A stretch of DNA of 64,000 bases from VRUE01 sp963816785 (GTDB lineage: Bacteria; Actinomycetota; Thermoleophilia; Solirubrobacterales; 70-9): NCBI GenBank assembly GCA_963816785.1, contig CAWFLL010000004.1, positions 1,674,001-1,738,000 of the forward strand, written 5' to 3'. A program made the translations under genes and the position numbers. Below are positions 16,479 to 24,657 of the stretch, one piece after another; positions within the stretch are counted from its first letter, which is position 1, and each line of letters opens with the position of its first letter. The notes beneath the pieces are model-generated. The model saw only the letters and a program-made list of their open reading frames with translations, was not told the DNA's origin and made no database searches.

Positions 16479-17477
16479 TCAGGAGTAGTCGCGCCAGCCG
16501 GCGAACTCGCGGCCGGCGAACTCCTGCAGGGCGGCGACGTCCTCGCCGAAGCGGCCGCGGATCGTCTCCAAGAGGTCGTCGGGGAGCTCGGGCTTCGGCG
16601 CCGGCGGCTTCTCGGGGTCGTGGACGACCTTCTCGACCACCCACCGCAGCGACTCCGGCAGGCGGTCGAAATTGCGGTCGAAGGAGCGAAAGCCGGGCAG
16701 CTTGATCAGCCTCTCCATGAACTGGTATTTGTCGCCCTGCTTGGCGCTCGAGCGCTCCCACTCGCGGTCGAACTGCTCGGAGCTGAAGCCCTCATCGACC
16801 CCGGCGAAGCGGAAGGCCCTGCGCATCGTCTCGTCGCGGTCGGTCTGCAGCTCCTCCTGGGTGATGATCTCGATCTGCGAGCGGTCGAAGCGCTCCAGGT
16901 AGGGCTGCAGCTGCATCCAGTACAGCGAGCGCTGGATGTAGGAGCTGTCGGGCGCGGACAGGGTCGGGACCAGCTCGCGGGTCTCGTATCCGGCGCCGGT
17001 CGCGTGGACCCAGTGCGAGAGGATGCGCTTGATCGGGTCGCGCACCATGTAGATCAGGCGGGCGTCGGGGCAGTGCTCCTGGATCCGCGCCGGAACGCCC
17101 TGGAAGCGGGGCAGGTTGGTGTAGTGGGGCGAGGACTCGCCGCGCACCTCAAAGCGGCCGTCGAATCGGCTCGCGTACCAATCGAGCCCGAGGTCCCAGT
17201 TCAGCTCCTCGGCGAAGAAGTTGAGCTCCTTCGGCTTCGACATCTGGATCTGGGGATGCAGGCCGAGGTAGTGATGGATGCTGGTCGTGCCGCACTTCAG
17301 CCCCCCGATGATGATCAGGTTGGGCATCTCGGCATGGCGTTTGCGGCGCCGCCTGAAGGCACTGCGGCGGTCGCCGGCGTAGCGCTCGCGGGCGCGCGCG
17401 CACATCGCGGCGTCGGCTGGATCTGGCGTCGCCACGGGGACTGCCGGGGTCTCGATGGGGCTCTTGGCCTCTGACAC
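16479..17477 (-). CDS. PAPS-dependent sulfotransferase family protein
   Basis: A 332-residue cytoplasmic sulfotransferase. The 5'-phosphosulfate loop GGLKCGTTSIHHYLGLHPQI is at about residue 58, and the 3'-phosphate motif RLIYMVRDPIKRILSHW at about 140. It moves sulfate from PAPS to an alcohol or sugar acceptor that cannot be identified here. The first 50 residues are a basic, variable extension, and ATG at residue 51 (MPNLIIIGG) would also give a complete fold. However, the -10 box TACACT nine bases before GTG 17477 supports the longer form. Confidence 0.85.
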   Translation of the reverse strand: MSEAKSPIETPAVPVATPDPADAAMCARARERYAGDRRSAFRRRRKRHAEMPNLIIIGGLKCGTTSIHHYLGLHPQIQMSKPKELNFFAEELNWDLGLDWYASRFDGRFEVRGESSPHYTNLPRFQGVPARIQEHCPDARLIYMVRDPIKRILSHWVHATGAGYETRELVPTLSAPDSSYIQRSLYWMQLQPYLERFDRSQIEIITQEELQTDRDETMRRAFRFAGVDEGFSSEQFDREWERSSAKQGDKYQFMERLIKLPGFRSFDRNFDRLPESLRWVVEKVVHDPEKPPAPKPELPDDLLETIRGRFGEDVAALQEFAGREFAGWRDYS

Positions 17478-17486
17478 GAGCGGGCT

Positions 17487-17492
17487 AGTGTA
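17487..17492 (-). promoter_or_regulatory. -10 box of the sulfotransferase (leaderless)
   Basis: TACACT on the minus strand lies nine bases before GTG 17477 and directly abuts the shortened palindromic element at 17493. Confidence 0.45.
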
Positions 17493-17525
17493 GCCGCCCC
17501 GGACGCGGGAGCAGAGGAGGCGGCG
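17493..17525 (+). repeat. Dispersed palindromic element, copy 2 (internally deleted)
   Basis: GCCGCCCCGGACGCGGGAGC runs straight into AGAGGAGGCGGC. The outer arms GCCGCC/GGCGGC and both conserved flanking strands remain, but the inner stem and loop are missing. It occupies most of the divergent gap between the sulfotransferase and the LPG-synthase-like gene. Confidence 0.7.
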
Positions 17526-17539
17526 TCATAGTTTGGCCG

Positions 17540-18577
17540 ATGCCAACCGCCGATTTCGGATCAAGCCTCGAGTCGTTTGCGAACCGTGCCGAGGCCTTCT
17601 TCGACAACCTCTCGGCGATCGATTGGAGCGCCTTCACGCTGGCGCTCCTGTTCCTGCTCGGGATGCAGCTCTCACGGGCCTGGGCCTGGCGCAATGTGCT
17701 GCGCGCCGCCTACCCGGAGGCCCGGATCTCCTTCCTGCCGCTGAGCGCCGCCTACCTCGCCGGCGCCGGGATCAACGCGATCCTCCCGGCGCGGGCCGGC
17801 GACGTCACCAAAATCTTCCTCGTCAAACGCCAGATCCCCGGCTCCTCCTACCCCGCCGTCACCTCCTCCTTCCTCGTCCAGAGCGTCTTCGACACGACCG
17901 TCGGGGGGCTCGTGCTTCTCTACGCGGTCACCCAGGGCCTTCTTCCCCGGCCCCCGCGGCTGCCCGAGCTGCCCGCCTTCGAGCTCTCCTTCTGGGCCGA
18001 AAACCCGCAGGTGTTCGCGATCACGGTCGCCGCCCTGCTGCTCGGGACCGTGATCGCGATCTACGTCCTCGCGCACCGGGTCCGCCGGTTCTGGGACCGG
18101 GTCAAACAGGGGGTCGCGATCCTCACCACCCCCCGTCGCTATCTGCGCGAGGTCGCCGCCTGGCAGGGCGCCGGCTGGCTCTGCCGCTTCGCCGCCTTCT
18201 GGTTCTTTCTCGAGGCGTTCGGGATCGGCGGCTCGGCCGCCAACGTGCTGCTGGTGATGAGCGTGCAGGCGATCGCCAACGTCGTCCCGTTCACGCCTGG
18301 GGGCGCGGGCGCGCAGCAGGCGCTGCTGGTGGCGACGCTCGAGGGCCCCTCGCGTGTCGTTGTCCTCTCCTACTCGGTCGGCACCCAGATCGCGATGGCC
18401 GCCTGGTCGGTCGTCCTCGGCTTCGCGGCGATGATGCTGGTCTTCCGCACAACCGATTGGCGCGGCCTGATCCGCCAGGCGGAGGACGATCGGGACGCGT
18501 CCGAAGCTGACGGGGCCCAGGCGGCGTCAGACAAGGACGCAGGGAGGCCGGCAAGGGGAGCGCACAGTGGTGCGTAA
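17540..18577 (+). CDS. Lysylphosphatidylglycerol synthase-like flippase-domain membrane protein
   Basis: The protein has 345 residues and seven to eight membrane segments of the LPG_synthase_TM (UPF0104) family. Diagnostic stretches are AYLAGAGINAILPARAGD at about residue 70 and NVVPFTPGGAGAQQALL at about 245. There is no C-terminal aminoacyl-transferase domain, so it is not a full MprF. Family members are thought to move or modify lipids or lipid-linked glycans; the substrate here is unknown. The last 35 residues are a hydrophilic, low-complexity cytoplasmic tail. Confidence 0.82.
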   Translation: MPTADFGSSLESFANRAEAFFDNLSAIDWSAFTLALLFLLGMQLSRAWAWRNVLRAAYPEARISFLPLSAAYLAGAGINAILPARAGDVTKIFLVKRQIPGSSYPAVTSSFLVQSVFDTTVGGLVLLYAVTQGLLPRPPRLPELPAFELSFWAENPQVFAITVAALLLGTVIAIYVLAHRVRRFWDRVKQGVAILTTPRRYLREVAAWQGAGWLCRFAAFWFFLEAFGIGGSAANVLLVMSVQAIANVVPFTPGGAGAQQALLVATLEGPSRVVVLSYSVGTQIAMAAWSVVLGFAAMMLVFRTTDWRGLIRQAEDDRDASEADGAQAASDKDAGRPARGAHSGA

Positions 18578-18625
18578 CCCGCAGGCGGCCGACTGAGGAG
18601 ACCGAATTGGCGACGCCTGGGGCCG

Positions 18626-19291
18626 TCAGCTCGACCAGCCTGGGTAGCGGCCCGGAACTTGCCACCGCCACGGCGGCTCCTCGCCAGGTGGGAACCCGTA
18701 GTGGTCGCGGCCCGGCAGCGTCTCGAGCGGGACCAGGGCGGGGTCGTCGGAGAGCAGCACTTGGATCCCGCTCGCCGCGTCGATCTCGGCCCGCTCCGCC
18801 CGCCGGACCAGGCGCTCCCAGCCGAGGGTGGGGCGGTAGAGCCAGTAGGTCACCTCGATCCAGCCGAGCGAGCGTCGCAGGTCGCGGACCGAGGTGAAGG
18901 CGGTGGTCCGCCGCCCCGAGGTGGTCAGGTGGAGGCCGGCCGCGCCGGGGAGCGGCACCGCGCAGCTCTCGCTGCGGCAGCGGCGGAAGTCGACCGGGAC
19001 CAGCGGCAGCCCGCCCGGGCCGGGACGCGCCGAGGGAGCCGGGGCGAGGGCGCGGGCAAGGCGGGCCACAGGCCAACCGTAGGCAGGGATGAGGGGATGG
19101 TGGTGGCAGGCGCCGGGAAGGCGTGGCGCGCAGGCGATTCGCCTGCCGATCGTTCCCGCCAGGTCGCGGCCGGCGTCGATCTCACCGTCGGCGGCGATGG
19201 CGGCGATCGCCCCCAGCAGCAGCAGCGCGATCAGCGCCACCAGGCCTGCCTGCTCGACGCTGGCCGAGCCCCGCTCCGAATCGCCGCGCAT
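18626..19291 (-). CDS. TadE/Flp-type pseudopilin-like exported protein
   Basis: The first residues contain a type IV-like prepilin signal: RG followed by SASVEQ, with Glu at +5, and a hydrophobic helix (AGLVALIALLLLGAIAAIA). That matches TadE/Flp pseudopilins processed by a TadV-type peptidase. The remaining 180 residues are Pro/Arg-rich with cysteines and I do not recognise them. No tad secretion genes are visible nearby, so it is an orphan here. The -10 box TAGCGT six bases before ATG 19291 supports this start. Confidence 0.55.
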   Translation of the reverse strand: MRGDSERGSASVEQAGLVALIALLLLGAIAAIAADGEIDAGRDLAGTIGRRIACAPRLPGACHHHPLIPAYGWPVARLARALAPAPSARPGPGGLPLVPVDFRRCRSESCAVPLPGAAGLHLTTSGRRTTAFTSVRDLRRSLGWIEVTYWLYRPTLGWERLVRRAERAEIDAASGIQVLLSDDPALVPLETLPGRDHYGFPPGEEPPWRWQVPGRYPGWSS

Positions 19292-19297
19292 GCGACG

Positions 19298-19303
19298 ACG
19301 CTA
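19298..19303 (-). promoter_or_regulatory. -10 box of the TadE-like gene (leaderless)
   Basis: TAGCGT on the minus strand lies six bases before ATG 19291. Confidence 0.5.
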
Positions 19304-19370
19304 GGGCGAGCCGACGCGCCGGTGGCGCGCCAAGGCCGACGAGAGTGGGCCGCGAGAGTGTCTCTCTGCT

Positions 19371-19376
19371 TACATT
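19371..19376 (+). promoter_or_regulatory. -10 box of the 89-residue gene (leaderless)
   Basis: TACATT lies seven bases before ATG 19384 and argues against the longer upstream frame. Confidence 0.45.
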
Positions 19377-19383
19377 CCTGGAG

Positions 19384-19653
19384 ATGGAGGGCGGCGCTTT
19401 CAACCTGTTCGGCGACCCGGACGAGTTCCGTGCCCGTATGGAGGAGCTCTCCGAGCAGATGCAGTCCTCACAGCGGGTCGCCTGGGCCGACAACGCGATC
19501 AAGCTGGCGGTCGAGATGACCGTCGCCTCGATCGAACGGCTGGAGCTGAGCGGCGGCCCCGACCAGCAGGCGATGCAGGTCCGCGACGCGATCCGCATCC
19601 TCTTCCCCGAGGCCGTCACCCTGGTCCGCGAGGCCAGGGAAGGCCTCTCCTAG
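19384..19653 (+). CDS. Small hypothetical protein, 89 residues
   Basis: Unrecognised. It begins MEGGAFNLFGDPDEFRARMEELSEQM and is predicted to be almost wholly helical and acidic, with no signal or membrane segment; it could pack as a helical bundle or coiled coil. I start it at ATG 19384 because the -10 box TACATT sits seven bases before. An upstream frame from 19123 would run over the divergent TadE-like gene. Its stop is two bases from the stop of the convergent zinc-ribbon gene. Confidence 0.6.
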   Translation: MEGGAFNLFGDPDEFRARMEELSEQMQSSQRVAWADNAIKLAVEMTVASIERLELSGGPDQQAMQVRDAIRILFPEAVTLVREAREGLS

Positions 19654-19655
19654 AG

Positions 19656-20291
19656 CTAGAGCAGCGCGAACCGCAGCGCGATCGCCCCGCCGCGCCGCGA
19701 TGCCGCGGCGATCAGCTCCAGCGGCACCGCGACGATGAGCGCGGGCACCGCGACGATCACGCTGATCACCGCGTCGAGGCGGCGTTGCCAGGGCAGCGCA
19801 GCAGGGACCGCGGCGGAGCGTCCCAGCGACCCGAGCGCCACGTTGCGCCCGAAGGTGAAGCCGTTGAGCACCGTCTGCCACATCGCCCCGATCCCGGCGG
19901 CGGGCGCCCAGCGGGCGCTCGTCACGACCTGGTCGCGGCGGGCGACGAGGCGCCGCGCGGCCTCGACCGTGAACAGGTAGCGGGCCCCCCGCTCGAGCCC
20001 GGCCCAGCCCGCCCCGCCGATCGAGGCCGAGAGCCCAGCCCGGTTCGCGATGGCCAACTTCCCGCCGGCGCCGAGCCGGTCGAGCTCCCGCAGGGCATCG
20101 GAGGGCTCGCCGGGATCGGCGACGACGCCGAGGCCGCAGCTCTCGCAGCGGCTGACCGGCCCGGCCAGGCCCGGCCGGGCGTCGATCCAACCGAACAACG
20201 GCTCCCCGCAGGCGGGGCAGGGGGGATTCTCCGGGCTGGCGCCGGCCTCGAGCGGGACGATGGGTGTCTGCTGCGGCCCCCTGTTCATCAA
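19656..20291 (-). CDS. Zinc-ribbon membrane-associated hypothetical protein
   Basis: The protein has 211 residues. Two CxxC pairs near the N-terminus (CPACGEP and CESCGLG, residues 24-52) should form a zinc ribbon. A central region with SARWAPAAGIGAMWQTVLNGFTFGRN resembles the tail of class I methyltransferase-like proteins. A C-terminal hydrophobic segment (ISVIVAVPALIVAVPLELIAA) is probably membrane-inserted. I can name no family. It starts with TTG or ATG at 20291/20288. Its stop lies two bases from the convergent small gene. Confidence 0.55.
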   Translation of the reverse strand: MMNRGPQQTPIVPLEAGASPENPPCPACGEPLFGWIDARPGLAGPVSRCESCGLGVVADPGEPSDALRELDRLGAGGKLAIANRAGLSASIGGAGWAGLERGARYLFTVEAARRLVARRDQVVTSARWAPAAGIGAMWQTVLNGFTFGRNVALGSLGRSAAVPAALPWQRRLDAVISVIVAVPALIVAVPLELIAAASRRGGAIALRFALL

Positions 20292-20358
20292 TGCACGCGC
20301 TGCGTTCCCTGCGAAAGAGTCAGATATGGACGCTCGGTCACTCCGCGCTCATGGGCGG

Positions 20359-20364
20359 TAGCGT
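20359..20364 (+). promoter_or_regulatory. -10 box of the CBS protein (leaderless)
   Basis: TAGCGT lies seven bases before ATG 20372 and selects this start over ATG 20351 and earlier codons. Confidence 0.5.
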
Positions 20365-20371
20365 ACGCACC

Positions 20372-20818
20372 ATGCAGTTGAGCGAGATCATGACGCCCGG
20401 GGTCGTGACCGCGGCGCCCGACGCCAGCGCCGTCTCGGTCGCCCGCAAGATGCGCGATCACCGGGTCGGATCGGTCGTGATCGTCGATCCCGCCGGCTCA
20501 CCGACGGCGATGGTGACCGACCGCGACCTCGCGGTGCGGGTCTTCGCCGACGGCGTCGATCCCGAGTCAGCGGTCGGCGAGCATGCGTCGCGACCGCTGA
20601 TATTCGGCGAGCCGGCGATGGAGCTCGACGAGGCGGCGGCGCTGATGGTCCAGCACCGGGTGCGGCGGCTGCCGGTCCTCGACGGCGATAGTCTCGCCGG
20701 CATCGTGACGCTCGACGACATCGCGGTGCGGACGGGGAACCTCGAGGTCGCCCAGCGGATGACCGCCGAGGTGATCGAGGGGGCGCTGCCCCAGTTCTAC
20801 TTCCGCGAGCGGGGCTAG
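20372..20818 (+). CDS. CBS-pair protein
   Basis: The 148 residues are two CBS domains and little else: MQLSEIMTPGVVTAAPDASAV to TDRDLAVRV, then the second ending LPVLDGDSLAGIVTLDDIAVR. Stand-alone CBS pairs bind adenosyl ligands such as AMP, ATP or SAM and regulate partner proteins. The partner is unknown; the gene is followed by a membrane-protein gene three bases after its stop, which is a candidate. The last 25 residues form an amphipathic tail. Confidence 0.85.
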   Translation: MQLSEIMTPGVVTAAPDASAVSVARKMRDHRVGSVVIVDPAGSPTAMVTDRDLAVRVFADGVDPESAVGEHASRPLIFGEPAMELDEAAALMVQHRVRRLPVLDGDSLAGIVTLDDIAVRTGNLEVAQRMTAEVIEGALPQFYFRERG

Positions 20819-20821
20819 CGG

Positions 20822-21688
20822 GTGAATCCCAACAAGGGGGAGGTCCTCGCCTGGGAGGAGCGCTGGTCGCGCCCGGCCGGGGTTGCCGCGCTGCTGGCGA
20901 TCGCCTGCGTCGTCGGCTCGATCATCGTCGCCTCACGGGTAGGCGGCGGCGATGGCGACTCGGAGCTGCTGCGCAACGTCGATGCCCATTCCAGCGCCCA
21001 GATCCTGTCCAGCATTCTGCAGGCGATCGGCGTCGCCCTCCTTGCGGTGCCCCTCTATGTCCTCTTCACGGCTGCGCGGCGACGCAGCGACCGGGTTCGC
21101 GGCCAGCTCGTCGGGGTCGTCATCGCAGGGCCGCTGTTCCTCGCCGGCGGGGCGATCCTGATCGGCATCTCGACCGTCGACGCCGCCAGTGAATTCGTCA
21201 GCGACGTTGTGCCTCGCCTGCTCAAGGAGGGAACCGCACTGGGAAGCGACGCCGCCGACAACGCCGCATCCGACACGATTTCGGAAACCTCCCTGCGCGG
21301 GCTCGCCGTCGGCTTCGGGATCGGCGGCCAGATCGGCTTCGTCGTCGGTCTCTTCTACACGGCGCTGCAGGCGATGCGGACCGGCCTCCTGACCCGCTTC
21401 TGGGGATCGCTCGGGATGGCGCTCGGCGCCGTCTCCTTCCTCTTCTTCCAGTTCGCGCTGCTCTGGTTCATCTATCTCGGCCTGTTGCTCCTGGGCTGGG
21501 TTCCCGGCGGCCGCCCGCCCGCCTGGCAGTCCGGCGAAGCCGAGCCCTGGCCCACTCCGGGCGAGAAAGCCGCGTCGGAGATCGAGAATGGCGATGGGGA
21601 CCGGGCCGAGAGCGCCACGCATACCCCTTCTTCCGAGCCAAGCGACGGCGAGGGCGGCGCTCCCAAGAAGCGCAAGCAGCGCGGCTGA
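20822..21688 (+). CDS. Polytopic membrane protein of unknown function
   Basis: This 288-residue protein starts at GTG 20822 and has about five membrane segments: near residues 19-38, 61-83, 95-116, 160-185 and 195-232. A hydrophilic Glu/Ser-rich cytoplasmic tail of about 55 residues ends in a basic KKRKQRG. The loop between segments three and four (STVDAASEFVSDVVPRLLKEG) is amphipathic. No family is recognised with confidence. It follows the CBS gene by three bases, so the two are probably co-expressed. Its stop and that of the convergent ThyX-like gene form TGAGCTCA. Confidence 0.6.
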   Translation: MNPNKGEVLAWEERWSRPAGVAALLAIACVVGSIIVASRVGGGDGDSELLRNVDAHSSAQILSSILQAIGVALLAVPLYVLFTAARRRSDRVRGQLVGVVIAGPLFLAGGAILIGISTVDAASEFVSDVVPRLLKEGTALGSDAADNAASDTISETSLRGLAVGFGIGGQIGFVVGLFYTALQAMRTGLLTRFWGSLGMALGAVSFLFFQFALLWFIYLGLLLLGWVPGGRPPAWQSGEAEPWPTPGEKAASEIENGDGDRAESATHTPSSEPSDGEGGAPKKRKQRG

Positions 21689-21690
21689 GC

Positions 21691-23322
21691 TCAGCCGAGG
21701 GGGTTGAGCCCCGGCGGGCTCTCGGTTGCGGCGCCGGCCCCGACCCGCTTGCGGTGGGTGCGAATCTCACTCAGGATCCGCTCCAGGCGAGCCTCCTGCG
21801 AGGTGTCGACATGGGTCATCGCCGCGGCGACGGCGGGATGGATCGCGGCGATCCGCTCGTGCATCGCCTGGGCGACCGCGCGGTAGGCGGGGTGGCCCTC
21901 GCGCCCGGAGCGAAGCTCGATCAGGTGCATCGCCTCGCGCGCGTTGAGGTCGAGGACGTAGCGGATCCGGTAGGCGAGGCAGAGGGCGTAGGGGGCCGCC
22001 TCCGCCTGTCCGGCCTCACAGAGCCGCTCGTACTCGGCGCGGGAGATCTCCAGGGCCCGCTCGAACTCGTCACCCACCCCTGCATCCCGCACCTCCGCCG
22101 GGACGCCGGCGCCGAGGTCTGGCCCCAGCCGCTGCCACTGGCAGGTCAGCATCCGGTGGCGCTGGAGGTCGCGGAAGGCGCCGTAGTCGGAGATGATCTC
22201 GAAGCGGTAGCGCAGCGCCTCGAAGCCGCGTCCGGGCCGGTGGCGCCGGTTGGCGCGCTCGCCGACCAGCGCCGCCAGCAGCGCCGCCCGCTCCCCGCGG
22301 TCGAGCACGTCGAGCCTGGCCCTGATCTCGGTCTCGGGCGCCGTCGCTGCCTCGAACAGGCAGGAGGCGAGCAGGTCCTCCTCGGTGCCGTCGACGTGGA
22401 TCAACTCGACCGCCGGGGAGTCCTCGTCGCCGCCGCGGTGGTCGAGGCCGAGGCGGGCGACCCAGCCCTCGGTCTCCTCACGGCGCCGTTGCAGGTAGGA
22501 GACCCACTCGCCGCCGCGGTCGGGGCGGTCGACCCTGGCGACGAAGCTCGGCATCACCAGCTGCAGCTCCCGCAGGATCATCGCGCCGAACTCGCGGGCC
22601 TCCGGCAGCGGTGATGCCATCAGCCGCAGCAGCAGCTGCTCGTAGGCCTGGCCCGTCGCGTAGATGCCGACGTGGCTCAGGGTCGACGCGGGAAGGAGGC
22701 CGCGAAGGAGGTCGAGCGCCTTGGCCCGGATCGAGCGCCGCCAGGCGCCCTCCGGCTCATCCCCCCGCGGCCAGCGCTCGGCGGCCCAGGACTCGACCCG
22801 CGCGAGCGAGCGCGAGTAGATCGAGAACAGCTCGTCCATCGCGGCCTCGAAATCGGGCTCGAGCTGCTCGTCCCGGTAGTAGCGGAAGCCGCCGCCGGCG
22901 TCGTCGGGCAGCGGCTTGTCGTAGGGGATGTAGCGGGTCGACTGCTCGAGGTAGGCGGCCAGGCGGCCGCGCTGCAGGACCTTGGTCAGGACGTTGGAGA
23001 CCCACTCGCAGGCGATGTGGGCGCCGCCGACCTGGGCGATCGAGTCGTCGCCGTAGCCGAGGAAGACGCGCTCATAGAGCTTCGCCGCCCGCTCCCCCTC
23101 GGCCCCGTCGAACGGGCGCTCCCCGGTCGCCACATCGCCGGCGAACTCCTCGAGGAAGAGCCGCCGCACGGTCCCGGAATATCGCGAATAGCGGGCAAAA
23201 AGCGCCCCCTTGACGGTCTCCGGCAGGTTGACCAGGGCGAACACCGGACGGTCGAGGTTGGTGAAATGCGGAGCGAGGGTCGCTCGCTCATCGTCGGTGA
23301 AAGCCTCGACCGGGTAGCGCAC
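21691..23322 (-). CDS. Double ThyX-like protein (FAD-dependent thymidylate synthase family)
   Basis: The 543 residues contain two halves with ThyX resemblance. The N-terminal half has ARYSRYSGTVRRLFLEEF and a helical region to about residue 240. The C-terminal half, from about 310, has YRFEIISDYGAFRDLQRHRMLTCQWQRL and LCLAYRIRYVLDLNAREAMHLIELRSG. Classical ThyX is about 220-250 residues with an RHRxxSxNExSxR motif; here the motif reads RHRMLTCQWQR and lacks the usual Ser and Glu, so thymidylate synthesis is doubtful. It starts at GTG 23322, six bases after the -10 box TACGAT. Automated tools would label it ThyX, but its substrate may differ. Confidence 0.75.
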   Translation of the reverse strand: MRYPVEAFTDDERATLAPHFTNLDRPVFALVNLPETVKGALFARYSRYSGTVRRLFLEEFAGDVATGERPFDGAEGERAAKLYERVFLGYGDDSIAQVGGAHIACEWVSNVLTKVLQRGRLAAYLEQSTRYIPYDKPLPDDAGGGFRYYRDEQLEPDFEAAMDELFSIYSRSLARVESWAAERWPRGDEPEGAWRRSIRAKALDLLRGLLPASTLSHVGIYATGQAYEQLLLRLMASPLPEAREFGAMILRELQLVMPSFVARVDRPDRGGEWVSYLQRRREETEGWVARLGLDHRGGDEDSPAVELIHVDGTEEDLLASCLFEAATAPETEIRARLDVLDRGERAALLAALVGERANRRHRPGRGFEALRYRFEIISDYGAFRDLQRHRMLTCQWQRLGPDLGAGVPAEVRDAGVGDEFERALEISRAEYERLCEAGQAEAAPYALCLAYRIRYVLDLNAREAMHLIELRSGREGHPAYRAVAQAMHERIAAIHPAVAAAMTHVDTSQEARLERILSEIRTHRKRVGAGAATESPPGLNPLG

Positions 23323-23328
23323 GGGCGC

Positions 23329-23334
23329 ATCGTA
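23329..23334 (-). promoter_or_regulatory. -10 box of the ThyX-like gene (leaderless)
   Basis: TACGAT on the minus strand lies six bases before GTG 23322. Confidence 0.5.
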
Positions 23335-23354
23335 GCCGTATGTCCCGACGGGGC

Positions 23355-23708
23355 TCAGGGGCGCGGCGGCGAGGCCATCAGCTCGACGTGGTGGCCGCTC
23401 GGCGCGACCGCCTCGGCGCGCTGCGAGCCCCAGCGTTCCCTCTTCGGGGTGACCTCGAATCCGCTCTCCTCGAGCCGTTCCAGGGTCCGCTCGTAGTCCG
23501 GCACCACGATCGCCGGGTGACCGTGCTCGGGGACGGTCGGCGAGTCGGTCCGCATCAGGTGGATCTGGGTGCCCTCGCGTTCGAACCAGCTGAACCTGTC
23601 GGCGAGGTCCGGCGGCGGGTCGACCTGGTTGAAGCCGAGCATCGACCAGAACTCGGCGGCGCGCCCCAGATCGGCCGGGAAGACCTCGAGCGTCACGTGA
23701 TGGAGCAT
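23355..23708 (-). CDS. Single-domain VOC (glyoxalase-fold) protein
   Basis: A 117-residue VOC domain with MLHHVTLEVFPADLGRAAEFW, a middle strand TQIHLMRTD, and the C-terminal GFEVTPKRERWGSQRAEAVAPSGHHVELM. Possible metal ligands are the N-terminal His and the Glu near the end (HHVELM). Members include glyoxalases, dioxygenases and drug-binding proteins, and I cannot choose between them. The -10 box TATCCT at 23715-23720 lies six bases before the ATG. A second minus-strand gene, an AEC transporter, ends 29 bases upstream. Confidence 0.8.
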   Translation of the reverse strand: MLHHVTLEVFPADLGRAAEFWSMLGFNQVDPPPDLADRFSWFEREGTQIHLMRTDSPTVPEHGHPAIVVPDYERTLERLEESGFEVTPKRERWGSQRAEAVAPSGHHVELMASPPRP

Positions 23709-23714
23709 CTGGTC

Positions 23715-23720
23715 AGGATA
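23715..23720 (-). promoter_or_regulatory. -10 box of the VOC gene (leaderless)
   Basis: TATCCT on the minus strand lies six bases before ATG 23708. Confidence 0.5.
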
Positions 23721-23737
23721 CGACCGGGCGCGGGCGC

Positions 23738-24553
23738 TCAGAGCAGCAGCGAGAGGAGCGCCCCCGCGACGACGATCGCGGTCGACCAGGTCACCGCCTC
23801 GGCGCTGATCTCCAGGTCGAGCCCGTAGGCGTGGGCGACGACCAGCGAGTTGAGCCCGGACGGCATCGCGGCGAGCAGCAGGTATGCGGCGGGGAGCTCG
23901 ATCAGGGGCGCCGCGAGCAGCAGCAGAAGGCTCGGGGTCAGGACCAGCCTGGCGCCGACCGCCACCGCGACCGGGCGGGTCAGAGGTGGCGGAAACGGGA
24001 GTTCGCCATGCTCGGCGTTCTCAGCCAGGGTGGCGCCGACGGCGAAGAATCCGAGCGGCAGCAGCGCGATCAGGAGGACCTGGGAGGCGTCGACGAGGAC
24101 CTGCGGCGCGAGCGCGTCGGGCGCCAGCAGCCCGGCGACCGCGGCGTAGAGGGGCGGGTTGCGGGTGAAGAACGCGATCGTGCGCTCGCGCGGCCCCTCG
24201 CCGGCCCGGTCTCCGAACGCGGCGCCGACGGCGAAGGCGCCGAGCAGCAGGGCCGGGCCGCTGACGAGGACGTCGAAGAGGACCGCGGTGGGGAGGTCGC
24301 CGCGGCCGAGCAGGGCCAGCGCCATCGGGTAGCCGAGGTAGCCGCTGTTGACGCTGATTACGGCGCAGACGACGGCCCCGGTGCGGGGGCGCGAGAGTCG
24401 CAGCACCCTGCTCGCCACGAACCAGGCGAAGAGGCCGGCGAGGGTGTAGGAGACGATCCCCAGGACCAGCCCGATCCCGTGAGCGACGTCGATCTCGCTC
24501 GCGGCGAGGTTGAAGAAGATCACCGGAGGAACCAGCACGTAGAGCATCAGCAC
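23738..24553 (-). CDS. AEC (auxin efflux carrier) family transporter
   Basis: A membrane carrier with about nine to ten hydrophobic segments and the conserved NSGYLGYPMALALLG and NPPLYAAVAGLL stretches, ending with the MPSGLNSLVVAHAYG helix typical of AEC permeases. The usual length is about 305-320 residues. From GTG 24553 there are only 271, and the first membrane helix is missing. The frame continues upstream to about 24655 and encodes a plausible first helix (ILLTAAAIGVATAIGV), but without ATG, GTG or TTG. The true start may therefore be ATT 24655 or CTG 24652, just beyond the nuoN stop. The substrate is unknown. Confidence 0.8.
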   Translation of the reverse strand: MLMLYVLVPPVIFFNLAASEIDVAHGIGLVLGIVSYTLAGLFAWFVASRVLRLSRPRTGAVVCAVISVNSGYLGYPMALALLGRGDLPTAVLFDVLVSGPALLLGAFAVGAAFGDRAGEGPRERTIAFFTRNPPLYAAVAGLLAPDALAPQVLVDASQVLLIALLPLGFFAVGATLAENAEHGELPFPPPLTRPVAVAVGARLVLTPSLLLLLAAPLIELPAAYLLLAAMPSGLNSLVVAHAYGLDLEISAEAVTWSTAIVVAGALLSLLL

Positions 24554-24657
24554 CAGTGCCCGGCGGGCCGCGATGCCCGCGCCCTGCGGCCAGCGCCGCT
24601 CCGACCAGACCCCGATCGCCGTCGCGACCCCGATCGCCGCGGCTGTCAGCAGAATGC

